DNA of 64,000 nucleotides from NCBI RefSeq assembly GCF_000428825.1, contig NZ_AUAR01000002.1:248001-312000 (forward strand). The letters run 5' to 3'. A program made the position numbers and the translations under genes. This stretch comes from Desulfomicrobium escambiense DSM 10707 (GTDB taxonomy: Bacteria; Desulfobacterota; Desulfovibrionia; Desulfovibrionales; Desulfomicrobiaceae). Position 1 is the stretch's first letter, and each line of letters begins with the position of its first letter. Below, piece by piece: positions 52,411-64,000 of the stretch. The notes beneath the pieces were generated by a model. It searched no databases and was not told the DNA's origin. It was given only the letters and a program-made list of their open reading frames with translations.

Positions 52411-53175
52411 TTATTCGGAGTCGGCGCCGAGATAGGCTTCGATGACCCGTGGATTGGACTGGATTTCAGCGGGGGTTCCGGAGGCGATCTTGGCCCCGTG
52501 CTCCAGCACCACCAGGGACGAGCAGACGCGCATGACCAGCCCCATGTCGTGTTCGATCAGGAGCACCGTGATGCCGCGGTCCTGGATGGCGCGGATGAGG
52601 CTGATGAGTTCCTGTGTCTCCTGGTCGTTCATGCCGCCGGCGGGTTCGTCGAGCACGATGAGCTTGGGCTTGGTGGCCAGGGCGCGGGCGATCTCCAGGA
52701 GACGCTGGTTGCCGTAGGACAGGTTCTTTGCCTTGTTCTGCCATTCCCTGGCCAGGCCCACGAATTCCAGTTCCGACATGGCCTGCCGCATGGCCTCTTC
52801 CTCTTCCCGGCGCTGTGCGGGCGTACGCAGCATGGCCGCGATGCACCCCGCGCGCATGCGGCAGTGGACTCCGGCCAGGACGTTCTCCAGAACCGTCATG
52901 TTCTGGAACAGGCGGATGGTCTGGAACGTGCGCGCGATGCCCTTTTCCACGATGGTGTGGGTGGGCAGTCCGACGAGGTTCTGACCGTCGAAGAGGACCG
53001 TGCCCGTGTTGGGCTGGTAGTTGCCTGTAATGAGGTTGAAGACCGTGGTCTTGCCCGCGCCGTTGGGGCCGATGAGGCCGACGATGCTGCCTTTCTCCAC
53101 CTCGAAGGTGACGTCGTTCACGGCCATGAGGCCACCGAAGCTCTTGCTCAGGTTGTCGACGGACAGAAGGGTCAC
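52411..53175 (-). CDS. livG: branched-chain amino acid ABC transporter ATPase LivG
   Basis: This 254-aa ATPase has Walker A GPNGAGKTT near residue 36, signature LSYGNQRLLEIARAL near 156 and Walker B LIVLDEPAGGMN near 176. The LSYGNQR variant of the signature is normal for LivG. The start is GTG 53175, with GGGAGGT upstream; its GTGA overlaps the livM stop by 4 nt. The frame is open far upstream within livM but that part is a shadow. Confidence 0.94.
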   Translation of the reverse strand: MTLLSVDNLSKSFGGLMAVNDVTFEVEKGSIVGLIGPNGAGKTTVFNLITGNYQPNTGTVLFDGQNLVGLPTHTIVEKGIARTFQTIRLFQNMTVLENVLAGVHCRMRAGCIAAMLRTPAQRREEEEAMRQAMSELEFVGLAREWQNKAKNLSYGNQRLLEIARALATKPKLIVLDEPAGGMNDQETQELISLIRAIQDRGITVLLIEHDMGLVMRVCSSLVVLEHGAKIASGTPAEIQSNPRVIEAYLGADSE

Positions 53176-54128
53176 TGTGCACCTCCCGCGTGGAGCTTGG
53201 CCGCGATGTCGTACCGCTTGGGTCCGGGCGGCAGCAGGCCCTGGTTGCGGAAGATCATCATCAGGACCATGGCCGCGCCGAAGACGAGCATGCGATATTC
53301 GGCCAGGCCGCGGAAGACTTCGGGCAGCCCGACGAGCAGGAAGGACCCGAGGATGACGCCGGGGATGCTGCCCGAGCCGCCCAGGATGACGATGGTGAAG
53401 AGGATGACCGACTCGGCGAAGGAGAAGGACTCCGGCGCGATGATGGTCATCTTGGCCGCGTAGATGGTGCCGCACATGCCGGCCCAGACCGCGCCGATGA
53501 TGAAGGCCACGAGCTTGTGGTGGGCCACGTTGATGCCGCTGCCGCCGGCCGCCACCTCGTCCTCCTTGATGTACAGGAGCGCCCGGCCGAAGCGCGAGTG
53601 CTCCAGACGCATGAGCAGGAAGATGGTCAGGGCGGCGAACCCCCAGATGAGGTAGAAGAAGTGGTCGGGCTTGGAAATCTTGAAGCCGAAGACCGAAGGG
53701 CGGCTGATGCCGAAGATGCCGTTGGCGCCGCCGGTGATGTCGAAGACGTTGTTGATGAGGGCGATGCGCACGATCTCGACGATGCCGATGGTCACGATGA
53801 GCAGGTAGTCGCCGCGCAGATGGATGATGGGCCGGGCCACGACCAGCGCGAACAGCCCCGCCATGACGCCGGCCAGGGGCATGAGCCAGAGCACGGGGAC
53901 GCCGTACGTGGTGTTCAGGATGGCCGCGGTGTACGCGCCGATGGCGTAGAACGCGGCGTGTCCCATGTGGAAGAGCCCGCAGTGGCCGAGGATGACGTTG
54001 AGGCTCAGGGCCAGGATGGCGTACAGGCCGACGTTGTTGAAGACGTCCGTCCAGTAGGCGTTGAGGAAGAACGGGCACGTGGCCATGGCCGCGGCGAAGA
54101 CGAGATAGAGGATTTTGCTCGATTTCAT
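53172..54128 (-). CDS. livM: branched-chain amino acid ABC transporter permease LivM
   Basis: This inner-membrane permease of 318 aa has about nine helices. The family loop is at AYTAAILNTTYGVP, and the ATPase-contact region GGSGSIPGVILGSFLLVGLPE near residue 253 is well conserved. It overlaps livH by 4 nt and livG by 4 nt, so all three are translationally coupled. It would pair with LivH to form the channel. Confidence 0.93.
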   Translation of the reverse strand: MKSSKILYLVFAAAMATCPFFLNAYWTDVFNNVGLYAILALSLNVILGHCGLFHMGHAAFYAIGAYTAAILNTTYGVPVLWLMPLAGVMAGLFALVVARPIIHLRGDYLLIVTIGIVEIVRIALINNVFDITGGANGIFGISRPSVFGFKISKPDHFFYLIWGFAALTIFLLMRLEHSRFGRALLYIKEDEVAAGGSGINVAHHKLVAFIIGAVWAGMCGTIYAAKMTIIAPESFSFAESVILFTIVILGGSGSIPGVILGSFLLVGLPEVFRGLAEYRMLVFGAAMVLMMIFRNQGLLPPGPKRYDIAAKLHAGGAQ

Positions 54129-55030
54129 ACTTTTTCAGCCACCCTTTCTCCAAGCAGGCCCGTTGGCCTGACGATGAGGATGAGGATCAGGACGCAGAAG
54201 GCGATTGCGTCCTTCCAGGCGATGGAGATGTAGGCCGCGCCCAGGGCTTCGATGACGCCCAGCAGCAGCCCGCCGACCATGGCTCCGGGGATGTTGCCGA
54301 TGCCGCCGAGGATGGCGGCGGTGAAGGCCTTGAGGCCGTACATCCAGCCCATGCTGAAGTTGATCTGTCCGTAGTAGAGCCCGACCATGAGACCGGCCGC
54401 GCCGCCCAGGGCGGGGCCGATGCAGAAGACGAGCATGATCACGCGGTCCACATTGATGCCCATGAGCTTGGCCGCGCCCTGGTCGATGGCCGCGGCGCGG
54501 ATGGCCGTGCCGATCTTGGTCTTCTGGATGAAGAAGTAGAGGGCCAGCATGAGCAGCAGGGACGTCAGGAACAGGATGATGCGCATGACCGGGATGTCCA
54601 GGCCCAGGATGTTGATGGCGGCCTTGGGCAGGATGTCGTGGGGGTAGACCAGAAATTTGGGGCTGTAGATGGCCATGATCGCGTTTTGAAAGAAGATGGA
54701 CGCGCCCAGGGCCGAGACCACGGCCGACAGCCGCGGCGAATGCCGTAGGGGTTTGTAGGCCACCCGCTCGAGGATCGCGCCGATGATGGCCACCAGGATC
54801 ATGACCATGACGGCCAGCAGGATCACCGCCGGGAGCGGCCCGATCTTGTCGAAGAGGCCGAGGGACACCAGCAGGGTCAGGCCGAGATAGGCGCCAATGG
54901 TGAAAAGGTCTCCGTGGGCGAAGTTGATGAGCTTCATGACCCCGTAGACCATGGTGTAGCCCAGGGCGATGAGGGCGTAGATGCCTCCGACCGCCAGACC
55001 GTTGGTCAGCTGCTGAAAAAATTCTTCCAT
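54125..55030 (-). CDS. livH: branched-chain amino acid ABC transporter permease LivH
   Basis: This 301-aa permease begins with the typical FFQQLTNGLAVGGIYALIALGYTMVYG and contains INFAHGDLFTIGAYL near residue 36. GGIGNIPGAMVGGLLLGVIE near 237 is the EAA-like loop contacting the ATPases. It starts 64 bp after livJ, separated by a stem-loop, and overlaps livM. Together with livJMGF it is a complete importer. Confidence 0.93.
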   Translation of the reverse strand: MEEFFQQLTNGLAVGGIYALIALGYTMVYGVMKLINFAHGDLFTIGAYLGLTLLVSLGLFDKIGPLPAVILLAVMVMILVAIIGAILERVAYKPLRHSPRLSAVVSALGASIFFQNAIMAIYSPKFLVYPHDILPKAAINILGLDIPVMRIILFLTSLLLMLALYFFIQKTKIGTAIRAAAIDQGAAKLMGINVDRVIMLVFCIGPALGGAAGLMVGLYYGQINFSMGWMYGLKAFTAAILGGIGNIPGAMVGGLLLGVIEALGAAYISIAWKDAIAFCVLILILIVRPTGLLGERVAEKV

Positions 55031-55060
55031 GATGAACGCCAGGGCAATGTGTTGATGGAA

Positions 55061-55088
55061 AAGGGCTCCCCCGAACGGGGGAGCCCTT
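55061..55088 (-). promoter_or_regulatory. stem-loop between livJ and livH
   Basis: A perfect 12-bp stem (AAGGGCTCCCCC and complement) with a GAAC/GTTC loop lies just after livJ and is followed on the minus strand by TTTTCC. Such structures commonly give partial termination or protect the binding-protein mRNA, keeping LivJ in excess of the permease. Confidence 0.7.
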
Positions 55089-55093
55089 GGCGT

Positions 55094-56224
55094 TTACGGC
55101 TGCAGGACGAAGGCGCCGGCGGCGTCGACCTTGTACACGCGGTACAGGTCGCCCACGCGGTCGCCCTTATCGTTGAAGGAGATCTTGCCGGTCAGGCCGG
55201 AGAAATCCTTGAGCTGGGTCCTGAGGTAAGCGGCGAGCTTTTCGCCGGAGGTTTCCTTGGACTTGGCGATGGCTTCGACGATGACGCGGTAGGCGTCGCC
55301 GGCCAGCACGGCCCAGACGGAGCCGGGAGCGGTGCCGTACTTGGCCTTGTAGGCTTCCATGAAAGCCTTGGCTTCGGGGGTGTCGAGGTCGGCCGGCACG
55401 GGCGGGCTCAGGAACATGTAGCCGTCGGCAGCCTTGTTGCCGGCGATCTTGACGAGGTCGGGGTTGTTGGTGGCGTCGCCGCCGAGCATGGGCACGTTCC
55501 AGCCCATTTCCATCTTCTGGCGCAGCAGCATGCCGGCTTCGGGGTAGTAGCCGGTGAAGAAGACGACGTCGGGGGCGGCGGATTTGAGCTTGGTCAGGAT
55601 GGCGTTGTAGTCGCGCTCGCCGGGGGTCAGGGCGTCGAAGAAGGCGATGGTCTTGCCTTCCTTTTCGAGCAGGGACTTGGCTTCGTCGGCCAGGCCCTTG
55701 GCGTAGGAGGTGTTGTCATGCAGGATGGCGATCTTGGAGTAGCCCAGGGCGCCCAGGGTCTTGGCGGCGACCATGCCCTGCTCGTCGTCGCGGGGGCAGG
55801 TACGGAAAAAGAGGGGCAGGTTCTTCTCGGACAGGCGGATAGCCGTGGAACCCGTGGCGACCTGCAGGATGCCGGATTCGGCGTAGATGTTCTGGGAGGC
55901 TTCGGTCACGGAGGAACCGTAGGTGCCGATGACGGAGGAAATTTCCTTGGTGGTCAGGCGGGTGGCTGCCAGGGCGGCCTGGCGCGGATCGCCGCCGTCG
56001 TCCTCGATGACGATCTCGACCTGGTCTCCGTTAATGCCTCCGGCCTTGTTGGTCTCGGCCGCGAGCAACTCGACGATCTGCTTCATGTCCTGGCCTTCGC
56101 TGGCCCAGGAGCCCGTCAGGGGACACATGAGGCCGATGCGGACGGTCTTCGCCCAGGCCGACCCCAGGGTCAGCGCCACGAGGGCCAGGGTCAGGAATCC
56201 AAGTGTGAACAACTTTTTCTTCAT
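55094..56224 (-). CDS. livJ: branched-chain amino acid ABC transporter substrate-binding protein
   Basis: This type I periplasmic binding protein has 376 aa. Residues 1-25 are a signal peptide (FTLGFLTLALVALTLGSAWA). The mature protein opens KTVRIGLMCPLTGSWASEGQD, typical for LivJ/LivK. The two-lobe fold has GTYGSSVTEASQNIYAESGI near residue 98. The start ATG 56224 has GGAGG 5 nt upstream. It is the first gene of the operon. The specificity for branched-chain amino acids is the family default; other amino acids or amides are possible. Confidence 0.93.
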   Translation of the reverse strand: MKKKLFTLGFLTLALVALTLGSAWAKTVRIGLMCPLTGSWASEGQDMKQIVELLAAETNKAGGINGDQVEIVIEDDGGDPRQAALAATRLTTKEISSVIGTYGSSVTEASQNIYAESGILQVATGSTAIRLSEKNLPLFFRTCPRDDEQGMVAAKTLGALGYSKIAILHDNTSYAKGLADEAKSLLEKEGKTIAFFDALTPGERDYNAILTKLKSAAPDVVFFTGYYPEAGMLLRQKMEMGWNVPMLGGDATNNPDLVKIAGNKAADGYMFLSPPVPADLDTPEAKAFMEAYKAKYGTAPGSVWAVLAGDAYRVIVEAIAKSKETSGEKLAAYLRTQLKDFSGLTGKISFNDKGDRVGDLYRVYKVDAAGAFVLQP

Positions 56225-56610
56225 GCAGTCCTCCTTCAGGTTGCAGAGCCCTTGGGTCCGCGGACGGCGGACCGGTTTGGGTGAGATATGGAACCGGAGA
56301 ATCCGGATTACCCCCTTTGGGAAAAACAAGGGACGGAAGCGGGAACGAAGGGATCAATATGCAAATTTTGTAAAAAATGACTACATGAGAACCGGTTGGA
56401 AATCAATTTCTTTCCAAAAAGAGAAAGGTGCTCGCCCAGGACGGAACTGCGTTGGCGAATATTCGAAGAAAATAGATTATGCGAAATTTTGTTCGAATAC
56501 AACCGCTGGACAAGACCCCAATACGGATGATCGCGGATTTGCATCCCCCTGTGATGGGTGATTGTTCGGACCAAAGGTTTGTTGCGGCCTCTGGCGGGAA
56601 CCGTGCGGAC
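56225..56610 (-). promoter_or_regulatory. livJ upstream region (non-coding, AT-rich centre)
   Basis: About 390 bp without a supported gene. It contains inverted repeats TTGGAAA-N8-TTTCCAA (56396-56417), the palindrome CGAATATTCG (56457-56466) and CCGGA-N3-TCCGG (56294-56306). I could not assign a clear -35/-10 pair. It likely carries the livJ promoter and operators. Confidence 0.4.
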
Positions 56611-56646
56611 AAAAAAAAGGCTTGCCGGACAGGTGTCCGGCAAGCC
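56611..56646 (-). terminator. intrinsic terminator of putA
   Basis: On the minus strand a perfect 13-bp stem (GGCTTGCCGGACA and complement) with a 2-nt loop is followed by eight T. It starts 23 nt after the putA stop. Confidence 0.9.
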
Positions 56647-56669
56647 GCGATGCGAAGCGATGACGCGCG

Positions 56670-59600
56670 TCAGATGATCCAGTCGTCGTCGGCCTCGATG
56701 GGGGCGAAGCCGCGGCGCATGGTGTTTTCGCAGACCACGCGGGGGTCCATGAACTGCAGCAGGTAGTCGGGGCCGCCGGCCTTGGAGCCGATGCCGGACA
56801 TGTTGAAGCCGCCGAAGGGGTGGCGTTCGACCAGGGCGCCGGTGGAGCCGCGGTTCAGGTACAGGTTGCCGACGTTGAACTCGGCACGGGCGCGCTCAAG
56901 ATGCCTGGGGCTGCGCGAGAAGACGGAGCCGGTCAGGGAGTAGCGGGTGGAGTTGGCCCACTCGAGGGCCTGGTCGAAGTTCTTGGCCTTCATGATCGAG
57001 AGGACCGGGCCGAAGACCTCCTCCTGGGCGATGCGGTGCTCGGGCGTGATGTCCTCGACGATGGTCAGGGGCACGTAGTAGCCGTTCGACGGCGCGGAGC
57101 TGGAAACCAGGAGCTTGCCCTCGCTCTTGGCGATCTCGATGTATTTGAGCACGTTGGCCTGGGCCTTGTCGTCGACCACCGGGCCCATGAAGTAGGTCGG
57201 GTCCTCGGCGGGCCCGATGGCCAGGGAGCGGGCGCCCTCCACCAGCCGTTCGATGAACTTGGCGTAGATGGGCTCGACCACGATGACGCGCGAGCAGGCC
57301 GAGCACTTCTGGCCCTGGAAGGCGAAGGCGGAGTGGAGCACTTCCCTGATGGCCTCGTCCAAGTCGGCGTCATCGTCGATGATGATGGCGTTCTTGCCGC
57401 CCAGTTCGGCGATGACCTTCTTGATCTGCTTCTGGCCGGGGTGGACCACCGAGGCCTTGTTGATGATGCGGTGCCCGACCTCCATGGAGCCGGTGAAGGC
57501 GATCAGGGAGATGTCGGGGTGCTCGACGAGGTAGTCGCCCATGACCGAGCCGCGGCCCGGCACGTAGTTGAACACGCCGTCGGGCAGGCCGGCCTTGCGG
57601 AAGATCTCGGACAGCGTGAAGCCGACCACCGAGGAAGGGCCGGCGGGCTTGTACAGCACCGGGTTGCCGGTCACGATGGCCGCCGCGCTCATGCCGCAGC
57701 TGATGGCCAGGGGGAAGTTCCAGGGCGCGATGACGGCCGCGATGCCTTTGGGCTGGTAGATGAGCTGGCTCATCTCGCCCGGGGCGCGGCCCATGCGCTG
57801 GGGTTTGCCGAGGCGGATCATTTCGCGGGCGTAGTATTCGAGGAAGTCGATGGCCTCGGCCACGTCGGCCTGGGCCTGGTCGTACTGCTTGCCGACCTCG
57901 AGGGTCTGCCAGGCCGACAGGGTGAAGATGTCCTTGCGGGCGACGTCGGCGGCCTTGTGCAGGAAGCTTGCGCGTTCCTCGGGGGACAGGGCCTTCCAGG
58001 CCGGGGCGGCCTTCTTGGCGGCCTCGATGGCCAAGTCGATCTCCTTGGTGGACGCCTGGCAGATGGTGCCGATGACTTCGCTCGGATTGGCCGGGTTGAC
58101 CGAGGGCAGGGTGTCGGCGGTGCGCACTTCCTTGCCGCCGATGACCAGCGGGTACTCGCGGCCGAGCTGTGAGCGGACCTGGGTCACGGCGTCGATGAAG
58201 GCCTTGCGCACGGACTCCCTGGTGAAGTCGGCGAAGGGCTCGTTCTCGAAGCGGGGCAGGCCCTTGGCCTCGGCTTCCGCCTTGGGGGCGCGGCAGGCCT
58301 TTTCGCGTTCGGCCGTCTGGACCGGGTTTTCCAGCAGGCGGTCGACCTCGGCCTCCTCGGCGAAGGACTGGCGCAGGAAGGACTCGTTGGCCGTGTTCTC
58401 CAGCAGGCGGCGCACCAGATAGGCCATGCCGGGCAGCAGGTCGCCGTAGGGGGCGTAGAGGCGCACGCGCTTGGCCACGTTCAGCAGGCCTTTGCGCACG
58501 GGTTCGGCCATGCCGTAGAGCACCTGGAATTCATAGCGCTCCTCGGGCACGTTCAGCTCCCTGGCCGTTTCCATGATCGCGGAGATGGTGCGGATGTTGT
58601 GGGAGGCGCAGCCGAAGTGGCAGATGTCGTGGTTCTCCAGGATGACCCTGGCCTGGCGCTCGTAGGCCGCGTCGCTCTCGGCCTTGACGGTCCAGACCGG
58701 GATGTCCCAGCCGTTCTGCTTGGCGATGACGGTTTCGTAGTCCCAGTAGGCGCCCTTGACCAGGCGCACGGAAATGGGGAGCTTCTGGGCCCTGGCCCAG
58801 GCCAGGAGGTCGGCCAGGTCGCGGTCCGTGTCCTTGAGGTAGGCCTGCAGGACGATGCCCAGGTGTGGGTAGTCGCGGAACTCCTCGCTCGAACGCAGGC
58901 GGCGGTACACCTCAAGGGTGATGTCCTTGAACTTGTACTGCTCCATGTCGATGCGCATGAAGCCGTTCATCTCCTTCACCTTGCGCAGGATGGCGGCCAG
59001 GCGTTCCTGGATCCCGCGCACGGACCCTTCGAAATCCTTGGGCGAGGCCTGGGAGAAGAGGGCCGTGGGCTTGACCGAGATGTTGACCTTGGGGGCGTGT
59101 CCCCAGTCCAGTTCGCCCACGCCCAGGGCGGGCCAGGATGAGTGCTCCTTCTTCAGGGCGGCCAGGAGTTCCAGATATTCGTTCAGGTAGGCTTCGGACT
59201 CGATCTCGCTGACCGTGGCCTCACCCAGGATGTCCACGGTGAAGGCGAAGCCGTCCTTGCGGATCTTCTTCAGGTTCTTCATGGCGTCGGAGGTGTTCTC
59301 GCCGATGATGAACTGCTTGGCCATGCCCTCGATGTTGGAGCGGATTGTCTTGGCCATGAGGCCGGCGGCCAGCTTTCCGCCCAGGCCCGAGCCCATGGCG
59401 CCCGCTCCCCATTTGAGGACCTTGGGCACGTCCTGGTCGTCGCCGGCGAAGTACTCGTCGATGTGGCGGGTCAGGGAGTCGGAGGTGTTCAGATAGGGCA
59501 GGACGTCGACGAAGCGGAAAAGCTGAACCTTGAAGTTTTCGTTCTTCATGGACCAGTCCATGACCTTGCCGGTCCACCAGCCCTTGTTGAAGATGGAAGG

Positions 59601-59675
59601 CGCCTCGCCGGAAATGCTGGCGAAGAACTCCCTGCCGCGGTCGCGGATCTTTTTGTCCAAAGCTGAACTGTCCAT
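56670..59675 (-). CDS. putA: bifunctional proline dehydrogenase / L-glutamate-gamma-semialdehyde dehydrogenase
   Basis: This enzyme oxidises proline to glutamate in two steps. The 1001-aa chain has an N-terminal FAD proline dehydrogenase barrel (about 80-430; SVRLVKGAYWDYE near 297, RLYAPYGDLLPGMAYLVRRLLEN near 410). A C-terminal NAD-dependent aldehyde dehydrogenase follows from about 500, with FAFQGQKCSACSR (catalytic Cys) near 790 and AELGGKNA before it. The N-terminal DNA-binding ribbon-helix-helix of enterobacterial PutA is absent, so control is probably by the adjacent Lrp. AGGAGACGAGGA precedes the ATG. It starts 22 bp after lrp. Confidence 0.95.
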   Translation of the reverse strand: MDSSALDKKIRDRGREFFASISGEAPSIFNKGWWTGKVMDWSMKNENFKVQLFRFVDVLPYLNTSDSLTRHIDEYFAGDDQDVPKVLKWGAGAMGSGLGGKLAAGLMAKTIRSNIEGMAKQFIIGENTSDAMKNLKKIRKDGFAFTVDILGEATVSEIESEAYLNEYLELLAALKKEHSSWPALGVGELDWGHAPKVNISVKPTALFSQASPKDFEGSVRGIQERLAAILRKVKEMNGFMRIDMEQYKFKDITLEVYRRLRSSEEFRDYPHLGIVLQAYLKDTDRDLADLLAWARAQKLPISVRLVKGAYWDYETVIAKQNGWDIPVWTVKAESDAAYERQARVILENHDICHFGCASHNIRTISAIMETARELNVPEERYEFQVLYGMAEPVRKGLLNVAKRVRLYAPYGDLLPGMAYLVRRLLENTANESFLRQSFAEEAEVDRLLENPVQTAEREKACRAPKAEAEAKGLPRFENEPFADFTRESVRKAFIDAVTQVRSQLGREYPLVIGGKEVRTADTLPSVNPANPSEVIGTICQASTKEIDLAIEAAKKAAPAWKALSPEERASFLHKAADVARKDIFTLSAWQTLEVGKQYDQAQADVAEAIDFLEYYAREMIRLGKPQRMGRAPGEMSQLIYQPKGIAAVIAPWNFPLAISCGMSAAAIVTGNPVLYKPAGPSSVVGFTLSEIFRKAGLPDGVFNYVPGRGSVMGDYLVEHPDISLIAFTGSMEVGHRIINKASVVHPGQKQIKKVIAELGGKNAIIIDDDADLDEAIREVLHSAFAFQGQKCSACSRVIVVEPIYAKFIERLVEGARSLAIGPAEDPTYFMGPVVDDKAQANVLKYIEIAKSEGKLLVSSSAPSNGYYVPLTIVEDITPEHRIAQEEVFGPVLSIMKAKNFDQALEWANSTRYSLTGSVFSRSPRHLERARAEFNVGNLYLNRGSTGALVERHPFGGFNMSGIGSKAGGPDYLLQFMDPRVVCENTMRRGFAPIEADDDWII

Positions 59676-59697
59676 TCCTCGTCTCCTGTACTGGGTG

Positions 59698-60183
59698 TTA
59701 TTTTGTCGTTTTCTTGGGTTGCCTGCACTCGATGAACTGCAGCGACAGGGCCTGCGTTTCCTTCAGGGTATCGAGGACCAGCGTGGTGCGGCTGTCGCGC
59801 ACCCCGGGGATCTCGCCGAACTTCTTCATGAGCAGGGCCAGGGTTTCGGTGCTGCTGACCCGCGCCTTGACGAGATAGTTGTACTCGCCCGCGGTCCAGT
59901 GCACTTCCTGCACCTCGTCGATCCCGGCCAGCTGGCGGCCTATCTCGGAACTGCCAACGGCGTCGGAGGTCTTGATCTGGATGAAGGTCGAGAGGGAAAT
60001 CCCCAGGGCCTTGGGGTTCAGGCGGACCTCGTAGCCGGCGATGATGCCCTTCTGCTCCAGCTTCTTGACGCGTTCGAGAACGCCCGACGGCGCCATGCCG
60101 ATCTGGCGGGCCAGCTCGGCGTTGGTGATCTTCCCGTTTTCTTGAAGGATGTTCAGGATCTGGATGTCTGTGCTGTCTAACAT
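59698..60183 (-). CDS. Lrp/AsnC-family transcriptional regulator
   Basis: This 161-aa regulator has an N-terminal helix-turn-helix (DIQILNILQENGKITNAELARQIGM, then GVLERVKKLEQKGII) and a C-terminal ligand-sensing RAM domain (VHWTAGEYNYLVKARV). It precedes putA by 22 bp on the same strand, so it probably responds to proline or another amino acid and controls putA (inference from position, common for PutA operons). The RBS is weak. An inverted repeat ATCTTC-N6-GAAGAT (60225-60242) lies 42-59 bp upstream and may be an autoregulatory site. Confidence 0.93.
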   Translation of the reverse strand: MLDSTDIQILNILQENGKITNAELARQIGMAPSGVLERVKKLEQKGIIAGYEVRLNPKALGISLSTFIQIKTSDAVGSSEIGRQLAGIDEVQEVHWTAGEYNYLVKARVSSTETLALLMKKFGEIPGVRDSRTTLVLDTLKETQALSLQFIECRQPKKTTK

Positions 60184-60646
60184 GGTCGGTTGTCTCTCTT
60201 TTTGGGAATATAATTCTTTGAATGATCTTCGTCAATGAAGATTGCCATTATTGGGAAAGAACCGGTTTGCACGCGTGTCCAAAGCCGGCCGGGCTTTCTG
60301 TGGCACATGCCATGGACGGGCGGATATGAATATCATTCGGATGATTGGTCAAGAAAAAGAATTATGATGAAAATATGATGTAATCAGATGGCCTGGATTA
60401 CATTATCGTCACAAAAATTCGCCCAGCTTCGGATTTTGTCAAACGTGCCCGAACAGTGAGGAATCCTGCGTCGCGGCGTCCTGGCGTCGGCGCGGGTTGG
60501 GCAGGATTTTGCAAGAACGCAGTGTTTGACCTTCCCGAACTCTGTGTTTAGTGTACTGGGGCCTCATCGGTGCGGGCATGACGGCGGTAGCCCCGCCCGC
60601 GCTTGTGACGGGATTCCTTCACATATAACCCACCCACACATCATCC
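60184..60646. promoter_or_regulatory. divergent control region between lrp-putA and carB
   Basis: A 463-bp non-coding stretch with no supported ORF. It holds ATCTTC-N6-GAAGAT (60225-60242), a cluster of AATGAT/ATCATT/ATGATG motifs (60221-60380) and a perfect ATGTAATC-N10-GATTACAT inverted repeat (60378-60403). AT-rich sites like these suit Lrp-type binding. The carB half is GC-rich, and no promoter could be fixed by eye. Confidence 0.45.
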
Positions 60647-63895
<3,249 letters not shown>

Positions 63896-63929
63896 CCCAG
63901 GGGTGCCCGGGACCACGGATTTTGGTACA

Positions 63930-63962
63930 AAGCTCAGGGCCTTCGGCGGTCCTGGGCTTTTG
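63930..63962 (+). terminator. probable terminator of carB
   Basis: AAGCTCAGG / CCTGGGCTT (one wobble) pair around a GC-rich 12-nt loop that can itself pair (GCC-TTCG-GC), followed by TTTT, 34 nt after the carB stop. Confidence 0.7.
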
Positions 63963-64000
63963 CACATTCAGGAACACCTACACGGAACGTGAAACGATAT

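Noticed and set aside
56403-56612. Small ORFs in the livJ upstream region
   Set aside because: They are short, lack ribosome sites, overlap one another on both strands and lie in AT-rich DNA with palindromes.

Overview
The window looks like chromosomal DNA from a sulfate-reducing deltaproteobacterium of the Desulfovibrionales (Desulfomicrobium- or Desulfovibrio-like). The basis is a complete cytoplasmic sulfate reduction block (sat, aprBA, qmoABC and the Desulfovibrio-type qmoD), a six-subunit Ech [NiFe]-hydrogenase, an NfnAB-type transhydrogenase and strongly GC-rich coding DNA. The genus is an inference; no rRNA or tRNA gene was seen.

Layout. 1-2029: the 3' part of an EAL/HDOD signalling gene and a prepilin peptidase. 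2030-7580: an AT-rich control region and echABCDEF, closed by a terminator. 7580-9380: an unrecognised gene with a CheX phosphatase, diverging from a small HPt protein. 9377-12966: a nickel-type ECF transporter operon (nikKMLQO, minus strand). 13213-16399: a DEAD-box helicase and a CHASE4-HAMP-GGDEF diguanylate cyclase. 16567-22503: LysE-type exporter, CsaA-like protein, EamA permease, recA and alaS. 22571-28716: an orphan small gene, nfnAB, a PSP1/RicT-like protein and metG. 28951-31520: murB-fhs (minus). 31713-35098: Rrf2 regulator, argJ, HD phosphohydrolase, TonB-C-like protein and a YfcE-type phosphodiesterase. 35196-41001: PpiD-like foldase, aconitase, a small coiled-coil ORF and a chorismate mutase/EPSP-synthase-like fusion (minus). 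41319-50928: sat, aprBA and qmoABCD. 51068-56224: EVE protein and livJHMGF (minus). 56670-60183: lrp-putA (minus). 60647-63895: carB.

How the genes fit together. Sat activates sulfate to APS, AprBA reduces APS to sulfite, and QmoABC links the membrane quinone pool to AprBA. Ech couples H2/ferredoxin chemistry to ion movement, and NfnAB equilibrates NADH, NADPH and ferredoxin. The nickel transporter could supply Ech and other [NiFe]-hydrogenases. Liv uptake, PutA/Lrp, ArgJ, CarB, Fhs and aconitase are amino-acid, nucleotide and C1 metabolism.

No clear new defence or mobile system is present. The less ordinary items are a chorismate mutase-EPSPS fusion that appears degenerate in both halves, a 64-nt interrupted palindrome between aprA and qmoA, a 17-bp inverted repeat between cheX and the HPt gene, two paired dRS3-like repeats behind recA and metG, and clustered palindromes upstream of ech.
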